Origin: Pseudomonas bharatica CSV86 | GTDB lineage: Bacteria > Pseudomonadota > Gammaproteobacteria > Pseudomonadales > Pseudomonadaceae | Direction: 5' to 3' | DNA: 64,000 bases | NCBI RefSeq assembly: GCF_000319305.2 | Contig: NZ_AMWJ02000002.1 | Span: forward strand, 2,246,001-2,310,000 | Shown here: piece by piece, positions 19,738 to 29,285 of the stretch | Layout: each line of letters starts with the position of its first letter | Numbering within the stretch: the stretch's first letter is position 1 | Program-made: the position numbers and the translations under genes | The notes under the pieces: model-generated | Seen by the model: the letters and a program-made list of their open reading frames with translations, nothing else | What the model was told of the DNA's origin: nothing | Databases searched by the model: none

Positions 19738-20568
19738 TCAATGGCTCTGGCCGTGCCACGGCACCAGCTTGCGTTGCAGGGCGCGCAGGCCCATTTCCAG
19801 GGCGAAGGCGATCAGGGCGATGACCAGGATGCCCAGCACCACCACATCGGTGACCAGGAACTGCGCCGCCGACTGGACCATGAAACCCAGGCCGCTGGTG
19901 GCCGCGATCAGCTCGGCGGCGACCAGGGTCGACCAGCCCACGCCCAGCCCGATGCGCACACCGGTAAGGATGTCGGGCAATGCGCTGGGCAGGATCACGT
20001 GGCGGATCAACTGCGCCTTGCTCGCCCCCAGCGACTGCGCGGCACGCAGTTTCGCCGGATCGACGGTGCGCACGCCGGTGGCGGTGGCAATGGCGATCGG
20101 GGCGAAGATCGCCAGGTAGATCAGCAGCACCTTGGACAGCTCGCCGATACCGCACCAGATCACGATCAGCGGCAGATAGGCCAGCGGCGGGATCGGCCGG
20201 TAGAACTCGATCAGCGGATCGAGCACGCCACGGGCGATACGGTTGCGGCCGATGGCAATGCCGATCGGGATAGCCGTGAGGATCGCCGCTCCCAGGGCCA
20301 GGCCGATACGGCTCAGGCTGGCGCCGAGGTGCTGCCACAGGGTCGATTCCATATAGCCCTGGGTCAGCAGCAACCAGGCCTTGCCCAGTACCGCTTGCGG
20401 CGAAGGCAGGAACAGCGGCTCGATCCACTCCGCCGCGGTCACCAGCCACCACAGCGCCAACAGGCCGCCGAGGGTCAGGCCGCTGATCCAGCGGGTGCTC
20501 AGGGTACGCCGCGCAGGGTGGGCGCCGGCTACCGGTTTGGCCGTTACCGGCAGGTCGAGGCTGCTCAT
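19738..20568 (-). CDS. tauC: Taurine ABC transporter permease
   Basis: A 276-residue inner-membrane permease with about six spans and the EAA-type cytoplasmic loop (AAQSLGASKAQLIRHVILPSALP). It passes taurine across the membrane together with TauB and TauA. Its start overlaps the end of tauB by four bases, so the two are translationally coupled. Confidence 0.94.
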   Translation of the reverse strand: MSSLDLPVTAKPVAGAHPARRTLSTRWISGLTLGGLLALWWLVTAAEWIEPLFLPSPQAVLGKAWLLLTQGYMESTLWQHLGASLSRIGLALGAAILTAIPIGIAIGRNRIARGVLDPLIEFYRPIPPLAYLPLIVIWCGIGELSKVLLIYLAIFAPIAIATATGVRTVDPAKLRAAQSLGASKAQLIRHVILPSALPDILTGVRIGLGVGWSTLVAAELIAATSGLGFMVQSAAQFLVTDVVVLGILVIALIAFALEMGLRALQRKLVPWHGQSH

Positions 20569-21359
20569 GCGAACTCCTGCCGGCCAGCGGCGCTGCGTTG
20601 GGAAAAGACCCGCGCCAGCACATGCTCGCGGGTTTCGATAAAGCGCGGGTCGGACTTGATCGAACGCGCCGACTCGCCGGCCGCGTAGCGCTGGCCGAAG
20701 TCCAGGTGCAGGCGCTCCACCACCCGGCCCGGGTTGGGCGCCAGGAGGATCAGGTCGGTGGCGAGGAACACCGCTTCCTCGATGTCATGGGTAATCAGGA
20801 ATACCGGCTTGGCGGTACGCTGCCAGACCTGCAGCAGCAGTTCCTGCATCTGCTCGCGGGTGAAGGCGTCGAGGGCGCCGAAGGGTTCGTCCATCAGCAG
20901 CACCCGAGGGTCGGCCGCCAGCGCCCGGGCCAGGCCGACGCGCTGTTTCTGCCCGCCGGAAAGCTGCCAGATACGCCGTTCGGCGAAGCCGGCGAGGTCC
21001 ACCAAGGCCAGCATTTCCCGCGCCTTCTGCTCGCGCTGCGGGCGCGGCACGCCGGCCAGTTCGAGGCCGAAGGCGACGTTGGCCAGCACGTCCTGCCAGG
21101 GCAGCAGGGCATCGTCCTGGAACACCACGCCGCGCTCGGCGCTGGGGCCCTGCACCGGCACCCCGTCGAGGGTGATGCGTCCGGCGCTCGGGCTGACGAA
21201 GCCGGCGATCAGGTTGAGCAGCGAGGTCTTGCCGCTGCCGGAAGGGCCGAGGGCCACCAGCAATTGCTGCGGGCCCAGGCTCAGGGAGATGTCGGCGAGC
21301 ACCGGTTCGGCGGCGCCGGGATACTGTGCGCTGATGCGCTCCAGCTGTAACAGGGCCAT
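20565..21359 (-). CDS. tauB: Taurine ABC transporter ATP-binding protein
   Basis: A 264-residue ABC ATPase with Walker A GPSGSGKTS, the LSGGQKQRVGLARAL signature, Walker B VLLMDEPFGALD and the switch His in FLITHDIEE. It powers taurine uptake by TauC. It lies 14 bases downstream of tauA and overlaps tauC. Confidence 0.95.
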   Translation of the reverse strand: MALLQLERISAQYPGAAEPVLADISLSLGPQQLLVALGPSGSGKTSLLNLIAGFVSPSAGRITLDGVPVQGPSAERGVVFQDDALLPWQDVLANVAFGLELAGVPRPQREQKAREMLALVDLAGFAERRIWQLSGGQKQRVGLARALAADPRVLLMDEPFGALDAFTREQMQELLLQVWQRTAKPVFLITHDIEEAVFLATDLILLAPNPGRVVERLHLDFGQRYAAGESARSIKSDPRFIETREHVLARVFSQRSAAGRQEFA

Positions 21360-21373
21360 GACGACTCCGGGAA

Positions 21374-22351
21374 TCAGTTAGTGATGAACGAGGAACTCAC
21401 GTACGGCGAGTAATCCGGCAGCACCGCCTCGACCTTGCCCTGCTCCTTGAGGAACTTCGCGGTCTCGGTGATCGCCTGGGTGGTCGGTGCGCCGAGGGCG
21501 GCGATCTGGTCGGCGGCCAGCGGGAACACGTTGCCTTGCAGCAGGCCGGGGATATCGCTGGTCTTGGCGCCGGACAGCTTGGCCAGCTTGTCGACGTTGG
21601 CCTTGTCGTCCAGCCAGGCTTGCGGGTCCTTGCGATAGTCGGCGTAGGCGTCGAGGGTCACCTTGGCGAAGGCCTTGACCACGTCCGGGTGCTTGGCGGC
21701 GAAGTCCTTGCGCACGATCCAGGCATCGAAGGTCGGCGCGCCTTTCTTGGCCAGCTCGCCGGAGGTGATCAGCACCTTGCCGTTTTCCTTGGCTACACCG
21801 AGCGCCGGGTCCCAAACGTAGGTGGCATCGATATCACCGCGCTTCCAGGCGGCAATGATCGCCGGCGGGGCGAGGTTGAGGATCTGTACCTTGGACGGAT
21901 CGATATTCCACTGCTTCAGTGCAGCCAGCAGGCTGTAGTGGCCGGTGGAGACGAAGGGCACGGCGACTTTCTTGCCGATCAGGTCCTGCGGCGAATTGAT
22001 TCCCGAACCTTCACGAGCGACCAGGGCTTCGGCAGCGCCGATCTGGGTAGCGATCAGGAAGGTTTCCACCGGCAGCTTGCGGGTCGCGGCGGCGGCCAAG
22101 GGGCTGGAGCCGAGGTAGCCGATCTGCACATCGCCGGAGGCAACGGCAGTGATCACATCGGCGCCGTTATCGAATTTGCGCCAGTCGATGCTGGCCTTGC
22201 TGGCCTGCTCGTAACGGCCATCGACCTGGGCCACCTTGGCCGGATCGACGGTGGTCTGGTAGGCCACGGTCAGGTCGGCGGCCTGGGCGAAAACGGCAGC
22301 ACCGGCCAGGGCCAGGGCGGAAAACAGGCGCAGCGGGGCGAAGAAGGTCAT
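21374..22351 (-). CDS. tauA: Taurine-binding periplasmic protein
   Basis: A 325-residue periplasmic binding protein with a Sec signal peptide of about 24 residues ending AQA. The body has family features ADLTVAYQTTVDPAKV, YLGSSPLAAAATR and ATYVWDPALG. It delivers taurine to TauBC. It is the first gene of the operon; the 327-base divergent region upstream is shared with the SfnB-type gene, which suggests joint sulfur-starvation control. Confidence 0.94.
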   Translation of the reverse strand: MTFFAPLRLFSALALAGAAVFAQAADLTVAYQTTVDPAKVAQVDGRYEQASKASIDWRKFDNGADVITAVASGDVQIGYLGSSPLAAAATRKLPVETFLIATQIGAAEALVAREGSGINSPQDLIGKKVAVPFVSTGHYSLLAALKQWNIDPSKVQILNLAPPAIIAAWKRGDIDATYVWDPALGVAKENGKVLITSGELAKKGAPTFDAWIVRKDFAAKHPDVVKAFAKVTLDAYADYRKDPQAWLDDKANVDKLAKLSGAKTSDIPGLLQGNVFPLAADQIAALGAPTTQAITETAKFLKEQGKVEAVLPDYSPYVSSSFITN

Positions 22352-22678
22352 GTTGCACTCCTGGCGGGACGGTGGTGGGGTGAATGGAATGAAGATTAAT
22401 TGATCTAAGAAAGCAGAAATAAATAACTTTTTAGAATTAGCTTAGGAGACAAAGATTGATGGGGCTCTTGAGGGCCCTATCGCTGGCAAGCCAGCTCCCA
22501 CAGGGACCGCGTGCACCGAAAAACCACCTGTTGAATCTGTGTTGCTCCAGCAACAACCCGCTGTCTATTCATATTCCCAATAGTTAGTTCAAATATTTTT
22601 TATACACGATTACGGTATATGCACCGGACCACCGGACCCCAACGCTTTTCTGTCGAGTTCCCAGAAGATGGTCAGGTC
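22352..22678. promoter_or_regulatory. Divergent regulatory region between tauA and the sfnB-like operon, with a single REP
   Basis: A 327-base noncoding stretch. The part next to tauA is AT-rich (22385-22440, with CTTTTTAGAATTAG). A lone REP copy sits at 22472-22505. Nearer the sfnB-like gene there is a dyad CTATT-N9-AATAG at 22565-22583 and an AT tract with a possible -10 (TATACA near 22611). Sulfur-starvation control by CysB or a similar LysR protein is inferred from the flanking genes, not shown. Confidence 0.5.
22472..22505. repeat. Single REP element
   Basis: One REP copy without an inverted partner, inside the divergent tauA/sfnB-like control region. Confidence 0.85.
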
Positions 22679-23920
22679 ATGTCCAATCTCGCCACTACCA
22701 CCGTCCATAGCGATCTGGACACCGCGCCGCTGCTGTTGCCCGCCAAGGTCCTGCGCAGCGACGCCGAGGCCATCCAGGCCGCCCACGAACTGGCCGCCAT
22801 CGCCCGCCCCCAGGCCGGCAAGCGCGACCAGCAACGCAAGCTGCCCTGGGCCGAGGTCGAGCAGTTCACCCGCAGCGGCCTGGGCAGCATCAGCATTCCC
22901 CGTGAATACGGCGGACCAGGGCTGTCGTTCGCCGCCCTGGCCGAAGTGTTCCGCATCGTCAGCGCCGCCGATCCGGCGCTGGGGCAGATCCCGCAGAACC
23001 AGGTCGGTATCCTGCAACTGATCCGCGGTGCCGCCACCGAACAGCAGAAAGAAGTGCTGTTCCAGTCCGTGCTGGACGGCTGGCGCATCGGCAACGCCGG
23101 CCCCGAGCGCGGCACGAAAAACACCCTGGAACTCAAGGCACGCATCACCCGTCAGGGCGACGGCTATGTGATCAGCGGCCAGAAGTTCTACTCCACCGGC
23201 GCCCTGTTCGCCCATTGGGTGGCGGTCAAGGCGCTGAACGACGAAGGGCGCCAGGTCATGGCCTTCGTCCGTCGCGGCAGCCCGGGGCTGCGCATCGTCG
23301 ATGACTGGTCCGGCTTCGGCCAGCGCACCACCGCCAGCGGCACCGTGCTGCTGAACGAAGTGCCGGTAGAGGCCGATCTGGTGATCGAGAACTGGCGCAT
23401 CGGCGCTACCCCGAATATCCAGGGCGCCGTGTCCCAGCTGATCCAGGCCGCCATCGACGCGGGGATCGCCGAAGCGGCCATCGAGGACACCATCGCCTTC
23501 GTCCGGGAGCGCGCCCGCCCCTGGATCGATGCCGGTGTCGAGCGGGCCAGCGACGACCCCTACGTGATCGCCGATGTCGGTCGCCTCAAGCTCGAACTGC
23601 ATGCCGCCAATGCCCTGCTGGCCAAGGCCGCCAAGGTACTGGACGAGGTGGATGCCGCCCCGGTGACCGTCGAATCCGCCGCCCGTGCCTCCATCGCCGT
23701 GGCCGAGGCCAAGGTGCTGACCACCGAGATTTCCCTGCTTGCCAGCGAGAAGCTGCTGGAGCTGTCCGGCAGCCGCGCAACCCTGGCCGAATTCAACCTC
23801 GACCGCCACTGGCGCAACGCCCGGGTGCACACCCTGCACGACCCGGTGCGCTGGAAGTACCACGCCGTCGGCGCCTACCACCTCAACGGCACCCTGCCTG
23901 CCCGGCACTCCTGGATTTGA
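22679..23920 (+). CDS. SfnB-family sulfur acquisition flavoprotein (copy 1)
   Basis: An acyl-CoA-dehydrogenase-fold FMN/FAD protein of the SfnB/DszC group, which use reduced flavin to oxygenate organosulfur compounds or assist their desulfurisation. The 413-residue protein has FYSTGALFAHWVAV, DDWSGFGQRTTASGT and the C-terminal DRHWRNARVHTLHDPVRWK characteristic of the group. ATG at 22679 has an AGG site, whereas an in-frame ATG at 22619 lacks one. It is followed 22 bases later by a clear paralogue, then by an LLM oxygenase and a MetQNI-type importer. Confidence 0.88.
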   Translation: MSNLATTTVHSDLDTAPLLLPAKVLRSDAEAIQAAHELAAIARPQAGKRDQQRKLPWAEVEQFTRSGLGSISIPREYGGPGLSFAALAEVFRIVSAADPALGQIPQNQVGILQLIRGAATEQQKEVLFQSVLDGWRIGNAGPERGTKNTLELKARITRQGDGYVISGQKFYSTGALFAHWVAVKALNDEGRQVMAFVRRGSPGLRIVDDWSGFGQRTTASGTVLLNEVPVEADLVIENWRIGATPNIQGAVSQLIQAAIDAGIAEAAIEDTIAFVRERARPWIDAGVERASDDPYVIADVGRLKLELHAANALLAKAAKVLDEVDAAPVTVESAARASIAVAEAKVLTTEISLLASEKLLELSGSRATLAEFNLDRHWRNARVHTLHDPVRWKYHAVGAYHLNGTLPARHSWI

Positions 23921-23942
23921 CCAGACCACTGGAGCCCCTTCG

Positions 23943-25148
23943 ATGAGCCATGTTTCCCTTCCGCACCACGATGTGCCGGTGATCGCCGACGACGCCCAGG
24001 CACTCGCCATTGCCGAGCAGATCGCCGGTGCCTTGCAACAGGACAGCATCCTGCGCGACCGTGAACGCCGCCTGCCCCATGCCGAACTGGAGCTGTTCTC
24101 GCGCTCCGGGCTGTGGGGCATCAGCGTGCCCAAGGCCTACGGCGGCGCGGGCGTGTCCAACGTCACCCTGGCCAAAGTCATCGCCCGCATCGCCCAGGCC
24201 GACAGCTCCCTGGGGCAGATTCCGCAAAACCATTTCTACGCCCTCGAAGTGCTGCGGGTGAACGGCAGCGAAGCGCAGAAGCAGCGGCTCTACGCCGAGG
24301 TGCTGGCCGGTGTGCGCTTCGGCAACGCCCTCGCCGAACTGGGCACGAAAACCGCCCATGACCGCACCACCCGCCTGACCCGCGACGGCGAGCAGTTGCG
24401 TATCAACGGTCGCAAGTTCTATGCAACCGGCGCCATCTACGCCCAGCGCATCCCTACCTCGGTAGGCGATGAAAGCGGCGTGCAGCAGCTGGCCTTCGTG
24501 CCCGCCGACAGTGCCGGCCTCAAGGTGATCGACGACTGGAGCGGCTTCGGCCAGCGCACCACCGGCAGCGGCTCGGTGGTGTTCGACAACGTGCCGGTCG
24601 ATGCCGACGACGTGGTGCCCTTCCAGAGCGCCTTCGAGCGGCCGACACCGGTCGGCCCGCTGGCACAGATCCTCCACGCCGCCATTGACACCGGCATCGC
24701 CCGCGCCGCCTACGAAGACGCCCTGCACTTCGTGCGCACCCGTACGCGCCCGTGGATCGACTCGGGCAACGACAAGGCCAGCGAAGACCCGCTGACCCTG
24801 AAATCCTTCGGCCACCTGGCAATCCGCCTGCACGCCGCCGAAGCCCTGCTGGAACGTGCCGGCGAATTCCTCGACCGCGCCCAGGCCGAACCGAATGCCG
24901 AGAGCGTGGCCGCCGCGTCCATCGCCGTGGCCGAGGCCCGCGCCATCAGTACCGAGATCTCCCTGGCCGCCGGCAGCACCCTGTTCGAACTGGCGGGCAG
25001 CCAGGCCACCCTCGCCGAGCACGGCCTCGACCGCCACTGGCGCAACGCCCGCACCCATACCCTGCACGACCCGGTGCGCTGGAAATACCACGCCATCGGC
25101 AACTACTACCTGAACGAGCAGAATCCACCGCTGCGGGGGACCATCTGA
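23943..25148 (+). CDS. SfnB-family sulfur acquisition flavoprotein (copy 2)
   Basis: A 401-residue paralogue of the preceding gene, with matching segments GQIPQNHFYALEVL, FYATGAIYAQRI, DDWSGFGQRTTGSGS and DRHWRNARTHTLHDPVRWK. The two copies probably arose by tandem duplication and then diverged. The stop overlaps the start of the LLM monooxygenase (TGATG), which indicates coupled expression. The exact organosulfur substrate is unknown. Confidence 0.88.
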   Translation: MSHVSLPHHDVPVIADDAQALAIAEQIAGALQQDSILRDRERRLPHAELELFSRSGLWGISVPKAYGGAGVSNVTLAKVIARIAQADSSLGQIPQNHFYALEVLRVNGSEAQKQRLYAEVLAGVRFGNALAELGTKTAHDRTTRLTRDGEQLRINGRKFYATGAIYAQRIPTSVGDESGVQQLAFVPADSAGLKVIDDWSGFGQRTTGSGSVVFDNVPVDADDVVPFQSAFERPTPVGPLAQILHAAIDTGIARAAYEDALHFVRTRTRPWIDSGNDKASEDPLTLKSFGHLAIRLHAAEALLERAGEFLDRAQAEPNAESVAAASIAVAEARAISTEISLAAGSTLFELAGSQATLAEHGLDRHWRNARTHTLHDPVRWKYHAIGNYYLNEQNPPLRGTI

Positions 25149-26548
25149 TGGCGAAGAAGAAGATCCTGCTCAACGCCTTCAACATGAACTGCGTCGGGCA
25201 TATCAATCACGGCCTGTGGACCCACCCGCGGGACACCTCGAGCCAGTACAAGACGATCGAATACTGGACCGAGCTGGCGAAGCTGCTGGAGCGCGGGCTG
25301 TTCGACGGCCTGTTCCTGGCCGATATCGTCGGCGTCTACGACGTCTACCAGCAGTCGGTGGAGGTGCCGCTGAAGGAGTCGATCCAGTTGCCGGTCAACG
25401 ACCCGCTGCTGCTGGTCTCGGCCATGGCGGCAGTAACCCGCAACCTTGGTTTCGGCCTGACCGCCAACCTCACCTACGAGCCGCCCTACCTGTTCGCCCG
25501 GCGTCTTTCCACCCTCGACCACCTGAGCCGTGGCCGGATCGGCTGGAATATCGTCACCGGCTACCTCGACAGCGCGGCCAAGGCCATGGGCCTGGACGAG
25601 CAGCCCGAGCATGACCGGCGCTACGACCAGGCCGACGAGTACCTGGAAGTGCTCTACAAGCTGTGGGAAGGCAGCTGGGAAGACGGCGCGGTCGTCGAGG
25701 ACCGGCAGCAGCGGGTCTACGCCCGGCCCGACAAGGTGCACAAGGTCCGCCATCAGGGCGAGTTCTACAAGGTCGAGGGCTACCACCTGTGCGAGCCCTC
25801 GCCGCAGCGCACGCCGGTGCTGTTCCAGGCCGGCGCTTCCGAGCGCGGCCTGGGCTTCGCCGGGCAGCACGCCGAATGCGTGTTCATCAGTGGCCAGACC
25901 AAGGCCGCGACCCGCGCCCAGGTCGACAAGGTGCGTGCCGCCGCCGTTGCCGCTGGGCGAGATCCGCAGGCGATCAAGGTGTTCATGGGCATCACGGTGA
26001 TCGTCGCCGACAGCGAAGAACAGGCCCGGGCCAAGCATGCCGAATACCTGCGCCATGCCAGCGCCGAAGCCGGCGTTGCGCATTTCTCCAGCTCCACCGG
26101 CATCGATTTCTCCGCGTACGAACTGGACGAGCCGATCCAGTACGTCAAAAGCAACGCCATCCAGTCGGCAACGAAGAACCTGCAAAGCAACGACTGGACC
26201 CGCCGGCGCCTGCTCGACCAGCACGCCCTGGGCGGACGCTACATCACCCTGGTCGGCTCGCCCGGCCAGGTTGCCGACGAGCTGGAAAGCTGGGTCGCCG
26301 AAACCGGCCTGGACGGCTTCAACCTCGCCCGCACCGTGACCCCGGAAAGCTACGAGGACTTCATCGACCTGGTCATTCCCGAGCTGCAAAAACGTGGCTC
26401 GTACAAGACCGCCTACGACAACGGCAGCCTGCGGGAAAAACTCTTCCCTGCCGGCACGGCGCACCTGCCCGCCGAACACCCCGGCGCCCGCTATCGCCAT
26501 TCGCACACCACCACCGCCCAGCAGAACGGAGCGCTCCAGCATGCTTAA
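25148..26548 (+). CDS. LLM-class FMN-dependent monooxygenase, NtaA/SnaA/DszA family
   Basis: A 466-residue bacterial-luciferase-like monooxygenase of the NtaA/SnaA/SoxA (DszA) group, which uses FMNH2 to cleave C-S or C-N bonds. Recognisable segments are GLFDGLFLADIVGVYD, FARRLSTLDHLSRGRIGWNIVTGY and VLFQAGASERGLGFAGQHAE. It sits between two SfnB-type proteins and a MetQNI importer, so desulfurisation of a sulfone- or sulfonate-like compound is likely. It overlaps the metQ-like gene by eight bases. Confidence 0.88.
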   Translation: MAKKKILLNAFNMNCVGHINHGLWTHPRDTSSQYKTIEYWTELAKLLERGLFDGLFLADIVGVYDVYQQSVEVPLKESIQLPVNDPLLLVSAMAAVTRNLGFGLTANLTYEPPYLFARRLSTLDHLSRGRIGWNIVTGYLDSAAKAMGLDEQPEHDRRYDQADEYLEVLYKLWEGSWEDGAVVEDRQQRVYARPDKVHKVRHQGEFYKVEGYHLCEPSPQRTPVLFQAGASERGLGFAGQHAECVFISGQTKAATRAQVDKVRAAAVAAGRDPQAIKVFMGITVIVADSEEQARAKHAEYLRHASAEAGVAHFSSSTGIDFSAYELDEPIQYVKSNAIQSATKNLQSNDWTRRRLLDQHALGGRYITLVGSPGQVADELESWVAETGLDGFNLARTVTPESYEDFIDLVIPELQKRGSYKTAYDNGSLREKLFPAGTAHLPAEHPGARYRHSHTTTAQQNGALQHA

Positions 26549-27356
26549 GACCCTTATCGGCCGCCCCGTCGCGGCACTATCCCTATCAATCGGCCTGTCC
26601 CTCGGCCTGATCGGCGCCAGCCACGCCGCCGATGCCCTGAAAGTCGGCACCACCGCAGCCTTTGCCGTACCACTGGAAGCCGCGGTCAGCGAAGCCAAAA
26701 AGCAGGGGCTGGACGTGGAGCTGATCGAATTCAGCGACTGGATCGCACCGAACGTCAGCCTCAATGCCGGCGATATCGACGTTAACTACTTCCAGCACAT
26801 CCCCTTCCTGGAAAACGCCAAGGCCGCCGCCGGCTTCGACCTGGTGCCCTATGCACCGGGGATCATCAACAACGTCGGCCTGTACTCGAAGAAGTACAAG
26901 AGCTTCGACGAGCTGCCGCAAGGCGCCACCGTGGCCATCGCCAACGACCCGATAAACAGCGGGCGCGGCCTGCAACTACTGGCCAAGGCCGGGTTGATCA
27001 CCCTCAAGGACGGCGTCGGCTACAAGGCCACCGAAGAGGACATCATCGCCAACCCGAAGAAGATCAAGATCCTTCAGGTCGAAGCCGTGCAACTGGTGCG
27101 CGCCTACGATGATGCCGACCTGGTGCAGGGTTACCCGCACTACATCCGCCTGGCCAAGACCTTCGATGCCGAATCCGCGCTGCTGTTCGACGGCATCGAC
27201 CATAAGGAATACGTGATCCAGTTCGTGATCAAGCCCAAGAGCAAGGACGACCCGCGCCTGGCGAAGTTCATCGACATCTACCAGCACTCGCCGGTAGTCC
27301 GCGCGGCACTCGACAAGGCCCACGGCAAGCTCTACCAGCCGGGCTGGGAGAGCTGA
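26541..27356 (+). CDS. metQ: MetQ-family substrate-binding protein
   Basis: A 271-residue NlpA/MetQ-type binding protein with a signal peptide of about 29 residues ending SHAA. Family features are DVNYFQHIPFLENA, ANDPINSGRGLQLL and QVEAVQLVRAYDDADL. The usual lipobox Cys is absent, so it is probably soluble in the periplasm. The neighbouring oxygenase genes suggest it may bind an organosulfur compound rather than, or in addition to, methionine. Confidence 0.88.
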   Translation: MLKTLIGRPVAALSLSIGLSLGLIGASHAADALKVGTTAAFAVPLEAAVSEAKKQGLDVELIEFSDWIAPNVSLNAGDIDVNYFQHIPFLENAKAAAGFDLVPYAPGIINNVGLYSKKYKSFDELPQGATVAIANDPINSGRGLQLLAKAGLITLKDGVGYKATEEDIIANPKKIKILQVEAVQLVRAYDDADLVQGYPHYIRLAKTFDAESALLFDGIDHKEYVIQFVIKPKSKDDPRLAKFIDIYQHSPVVRAALDKAHGKLYQPGWES

Positions 27357-27357
27357 G

Positions 27358-28473
27358 ATGGGTATCGCCAACGCCCGCGTGGCGCTGGATGCGTCGCCGC
27401 TCGAAGCGGTGCGCCGGGTGCTGCACCCGGAGCTGAACAGCGCCCATGTACGCTTCATCGGCCTGCACAAGACCTACCCGGGGCAGGATGCCCCGGCCCT
27501 GGCCGATATCGACCTGACCATCCAGCACGGCGAGATCTTCGGCATCATCGGCCGCAGCGGTGCCGGCAAATCGTCGCTGATCCGCACCATCAACCGCCTG
27601 GAGCAGCCCAGCGGCGGGCGGGTATTGATCGACCAGGTGGATATCGCCGGGTACGACGAGGACCAACTGGTCACCCTGCGCCGGCGCATCGGCATGATCT
27701 TCCAGCACTTCAACCTGATGTCGGCCAAGACCGTCTGGCAGAACGTCGAACTGCCGCTCAAGGTCGCCGGCGTGCCCAAGGCCGAGCGCCGGCGCAAGGT
27801 GGAAGCGCTGCTGGAGCTGGTCGGCTTGCAGGAAAAGCATCATGTCTACCCGGCGCAGTTGTCCGGCGGACAGAAGCAGCGTGTGGGGATTGCCCGGGCG
27901 CTGGTGCATGACCCGGCGATCCTGCTGTGCGACGAAGCGACCTCGGCGCTGGATCCGGAAACCACCGAATCGATTCTCGGGCTTCTGCGGGATATCAATC
28001 GGCGGCTGGGCCTGACCATCGTCCTGATTACCCATGAGATGGCGGTGATTCGCGACATCTGCCACCGCGTGGTGGTGCTGGAGCGCGGGCGGGTGGTCGA
28101 GCAGGGCGAAGTCTGGGAAGTCTTCGGCGACCCTCGGCACGACGTCAGTCGTACCCTGCTCGCGCCATTGCAGCCAGCCCTGCCGCCGTCGCTGCTGGAG
28201 CGCTTGCTGCCCACGGCCCCGGATGCAAACGCGGCACTGGTGCTGCGCTTGCGCATCAGCGGCCAGGACCGCGAGGCCCCGGACCTGGCCGCGTTGTTCG
28301 CAGCATTGGGTGGCAAGGTCAGCCTGTTGCAGGGCGGGATCGAGCCGATCCAGGACCGGGCGCTGGGGCAGTTGGTGGTGTCGGTTTCCGGCTCGCCGCA
28401 CGCGCACGAGGCGATTATCGAACGCGCCCGTCACTGGGCCGCGCAGGTGGAGGTGCTGGGCTATGTGGTTTGA
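27358..28473 (+). CDS. metN: MetN-family ABC transporter ATP-binding protein
   Basis: A 371-residue ABC ATPase with Walker A GRSGAGKSS, signature LSGGQKQRVGIARAL, Walker B ILLCDEATSALDPET and the switch His in LITHEMAVI. A C-terminal NIL-type domain (about residues 290-371) is typical of MetN and senses substrate in homologues. An extra N-terminal segment of about 30 residues precedes the ABC domain. It starts immediately after the metQ-like stop and overlaps metI by 11 bases. Confidence 0.92.
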   Translation: MGIANARVALDASPLEAVRRVLHPELNSAHVRFIGLHKTYPGQDAPALADIDLTIQHGEIFGIIGRSGAGKSSLIRTINRLEQPSGGRVLIDQVDIAGYDEDQLVTLRRRIGMIFQHFNLMSAKTVWQNVELPLKVAGVPKAERRRKVEALLELVGLQEKHHVYPAQLSGGQKQRVGIARALVHDPAILLCDEATSALDPETTESILGLLRDINRRLGLTIVLITHEMAVIRDICHRVVVLERGRVVEQGEVWEVFGDPRHDVSRTLLAPLQPALPPSLLERLLPTAPDANAALVLRLRISGQDREAPDLAALFAALGGKVSLLQGGIEPIQDRALGQLVVSVSGSPHAHEAIIERARHWAAQVEVLGYVV

Positions 28474-29107
28474 TCGCTTGTTGCAGGGAGTGATCGACAC
28501 CCTGCTGATGGTCGGCGTGTCGTCGCTGATCGCCTTGCTGGTCGGGATTCCGCTGGCGGTGGTCCTGGTCACCAGCGGCAAGGGCGGGATCTTCGAAGCA
28601 CCCACTGTGAACCGCGTGCTGGGCGCGTTCGTCAACCTGTTCCGCTCGATTCCGTTCCTGATCCTGATGGTGGCGCTGATCCCCTTTACCCGGCTGATCG
28701 TCGGCACCACCTATGGGGTCTGGGCTGCAGTAGTGCCGCTGACCATCGCGGCAACGCCGTTCTTCGCGCGGATTGCCGAGGTGAGCCTGCGCGAGGTCGA
28801 TCATGGCCTGATCGAAGCGGCGCAAGCGATGGGTTGCCGGCGCTGGCATATCGTCTGGCACGTGCTGTTGCCCGAAGCGCTGCCGGGGATCGTCGGCGGC
28901 TTCACCATCACCCTGGTGACCATGATCAACTCCTCGGCCATGGCCGGAGCCATCGGTGCCGGCGGGTTGGGAGACATTGCCTACCGCTACGGCTACCAGC
29001 GCTTCGACAGCCAGATCATGTTGACGGTGATCGTCATGCTGGTGGTACTGGTGGCGTTGATCCAGGTGAGTGGGGATCGGTTGGCCAGGCGGTTGAACAA
29101 GCGCTGA
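28463..29107 (+). CDS. metI: MetI-family ABC transporter permease
   Basis: A 214-residue permease with five predicted membrane spans and the EAA loop (LIEAAQAMGCRRWHIVWHVLLPEALP). ATG at 28463 gives the family N-terminus MWFDRLLQGVIDTLLMVG. It forms the importer with the two preceding genes. A REP pair begins eight bases after the stop. Confidence 0.93.
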   Translation: MWFDRLLQGVIDTLLMVGVSSLIALLVGIPLAVVLVTSGKGGIFEAPTVNRVLGAFVNLFRSIPFLILMVALIPFTRLIVGTTYGVWAAVVPLTIAATPFFARIAEVSLREVDHGLIEAAQAMGCRRWHIVWHVLLPEALPGIVGGFTITLVTMINSSAMAGAIGAGGLGDIAYRYGYQRFDSQIMLTVIVMLVVLVALIQVSGDRLARRLNKR

Positions 29108-29114
29108 TTTCTCG

Positions 29115-29199
29115 GGCCTCATCGCTGGCAAGCCAGCTCCCACAGGGATCTCGCGTGCACCGCTAAACCTGTGGGAGCTGGCTTGCCAGCGATAGGGCC
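29115..29199. repeat. REP pair (REPIN) upstream of the RAYT gene
   Basis: Inverted REP copies with a loop of about 20 bases lie between metI and the RAYT transposase gene. With the pair at 29742-29823 they bracket that gene. Confidence 0.9.
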
Positions 29200-29285
29200 G
29201 GTCCAGACACAACAGGAATCAATGACCCTCCTCCCCGGACCAGTCTCAGGGCTACCTTGAAATTTCCACATTCAAGGAGCGAGAC

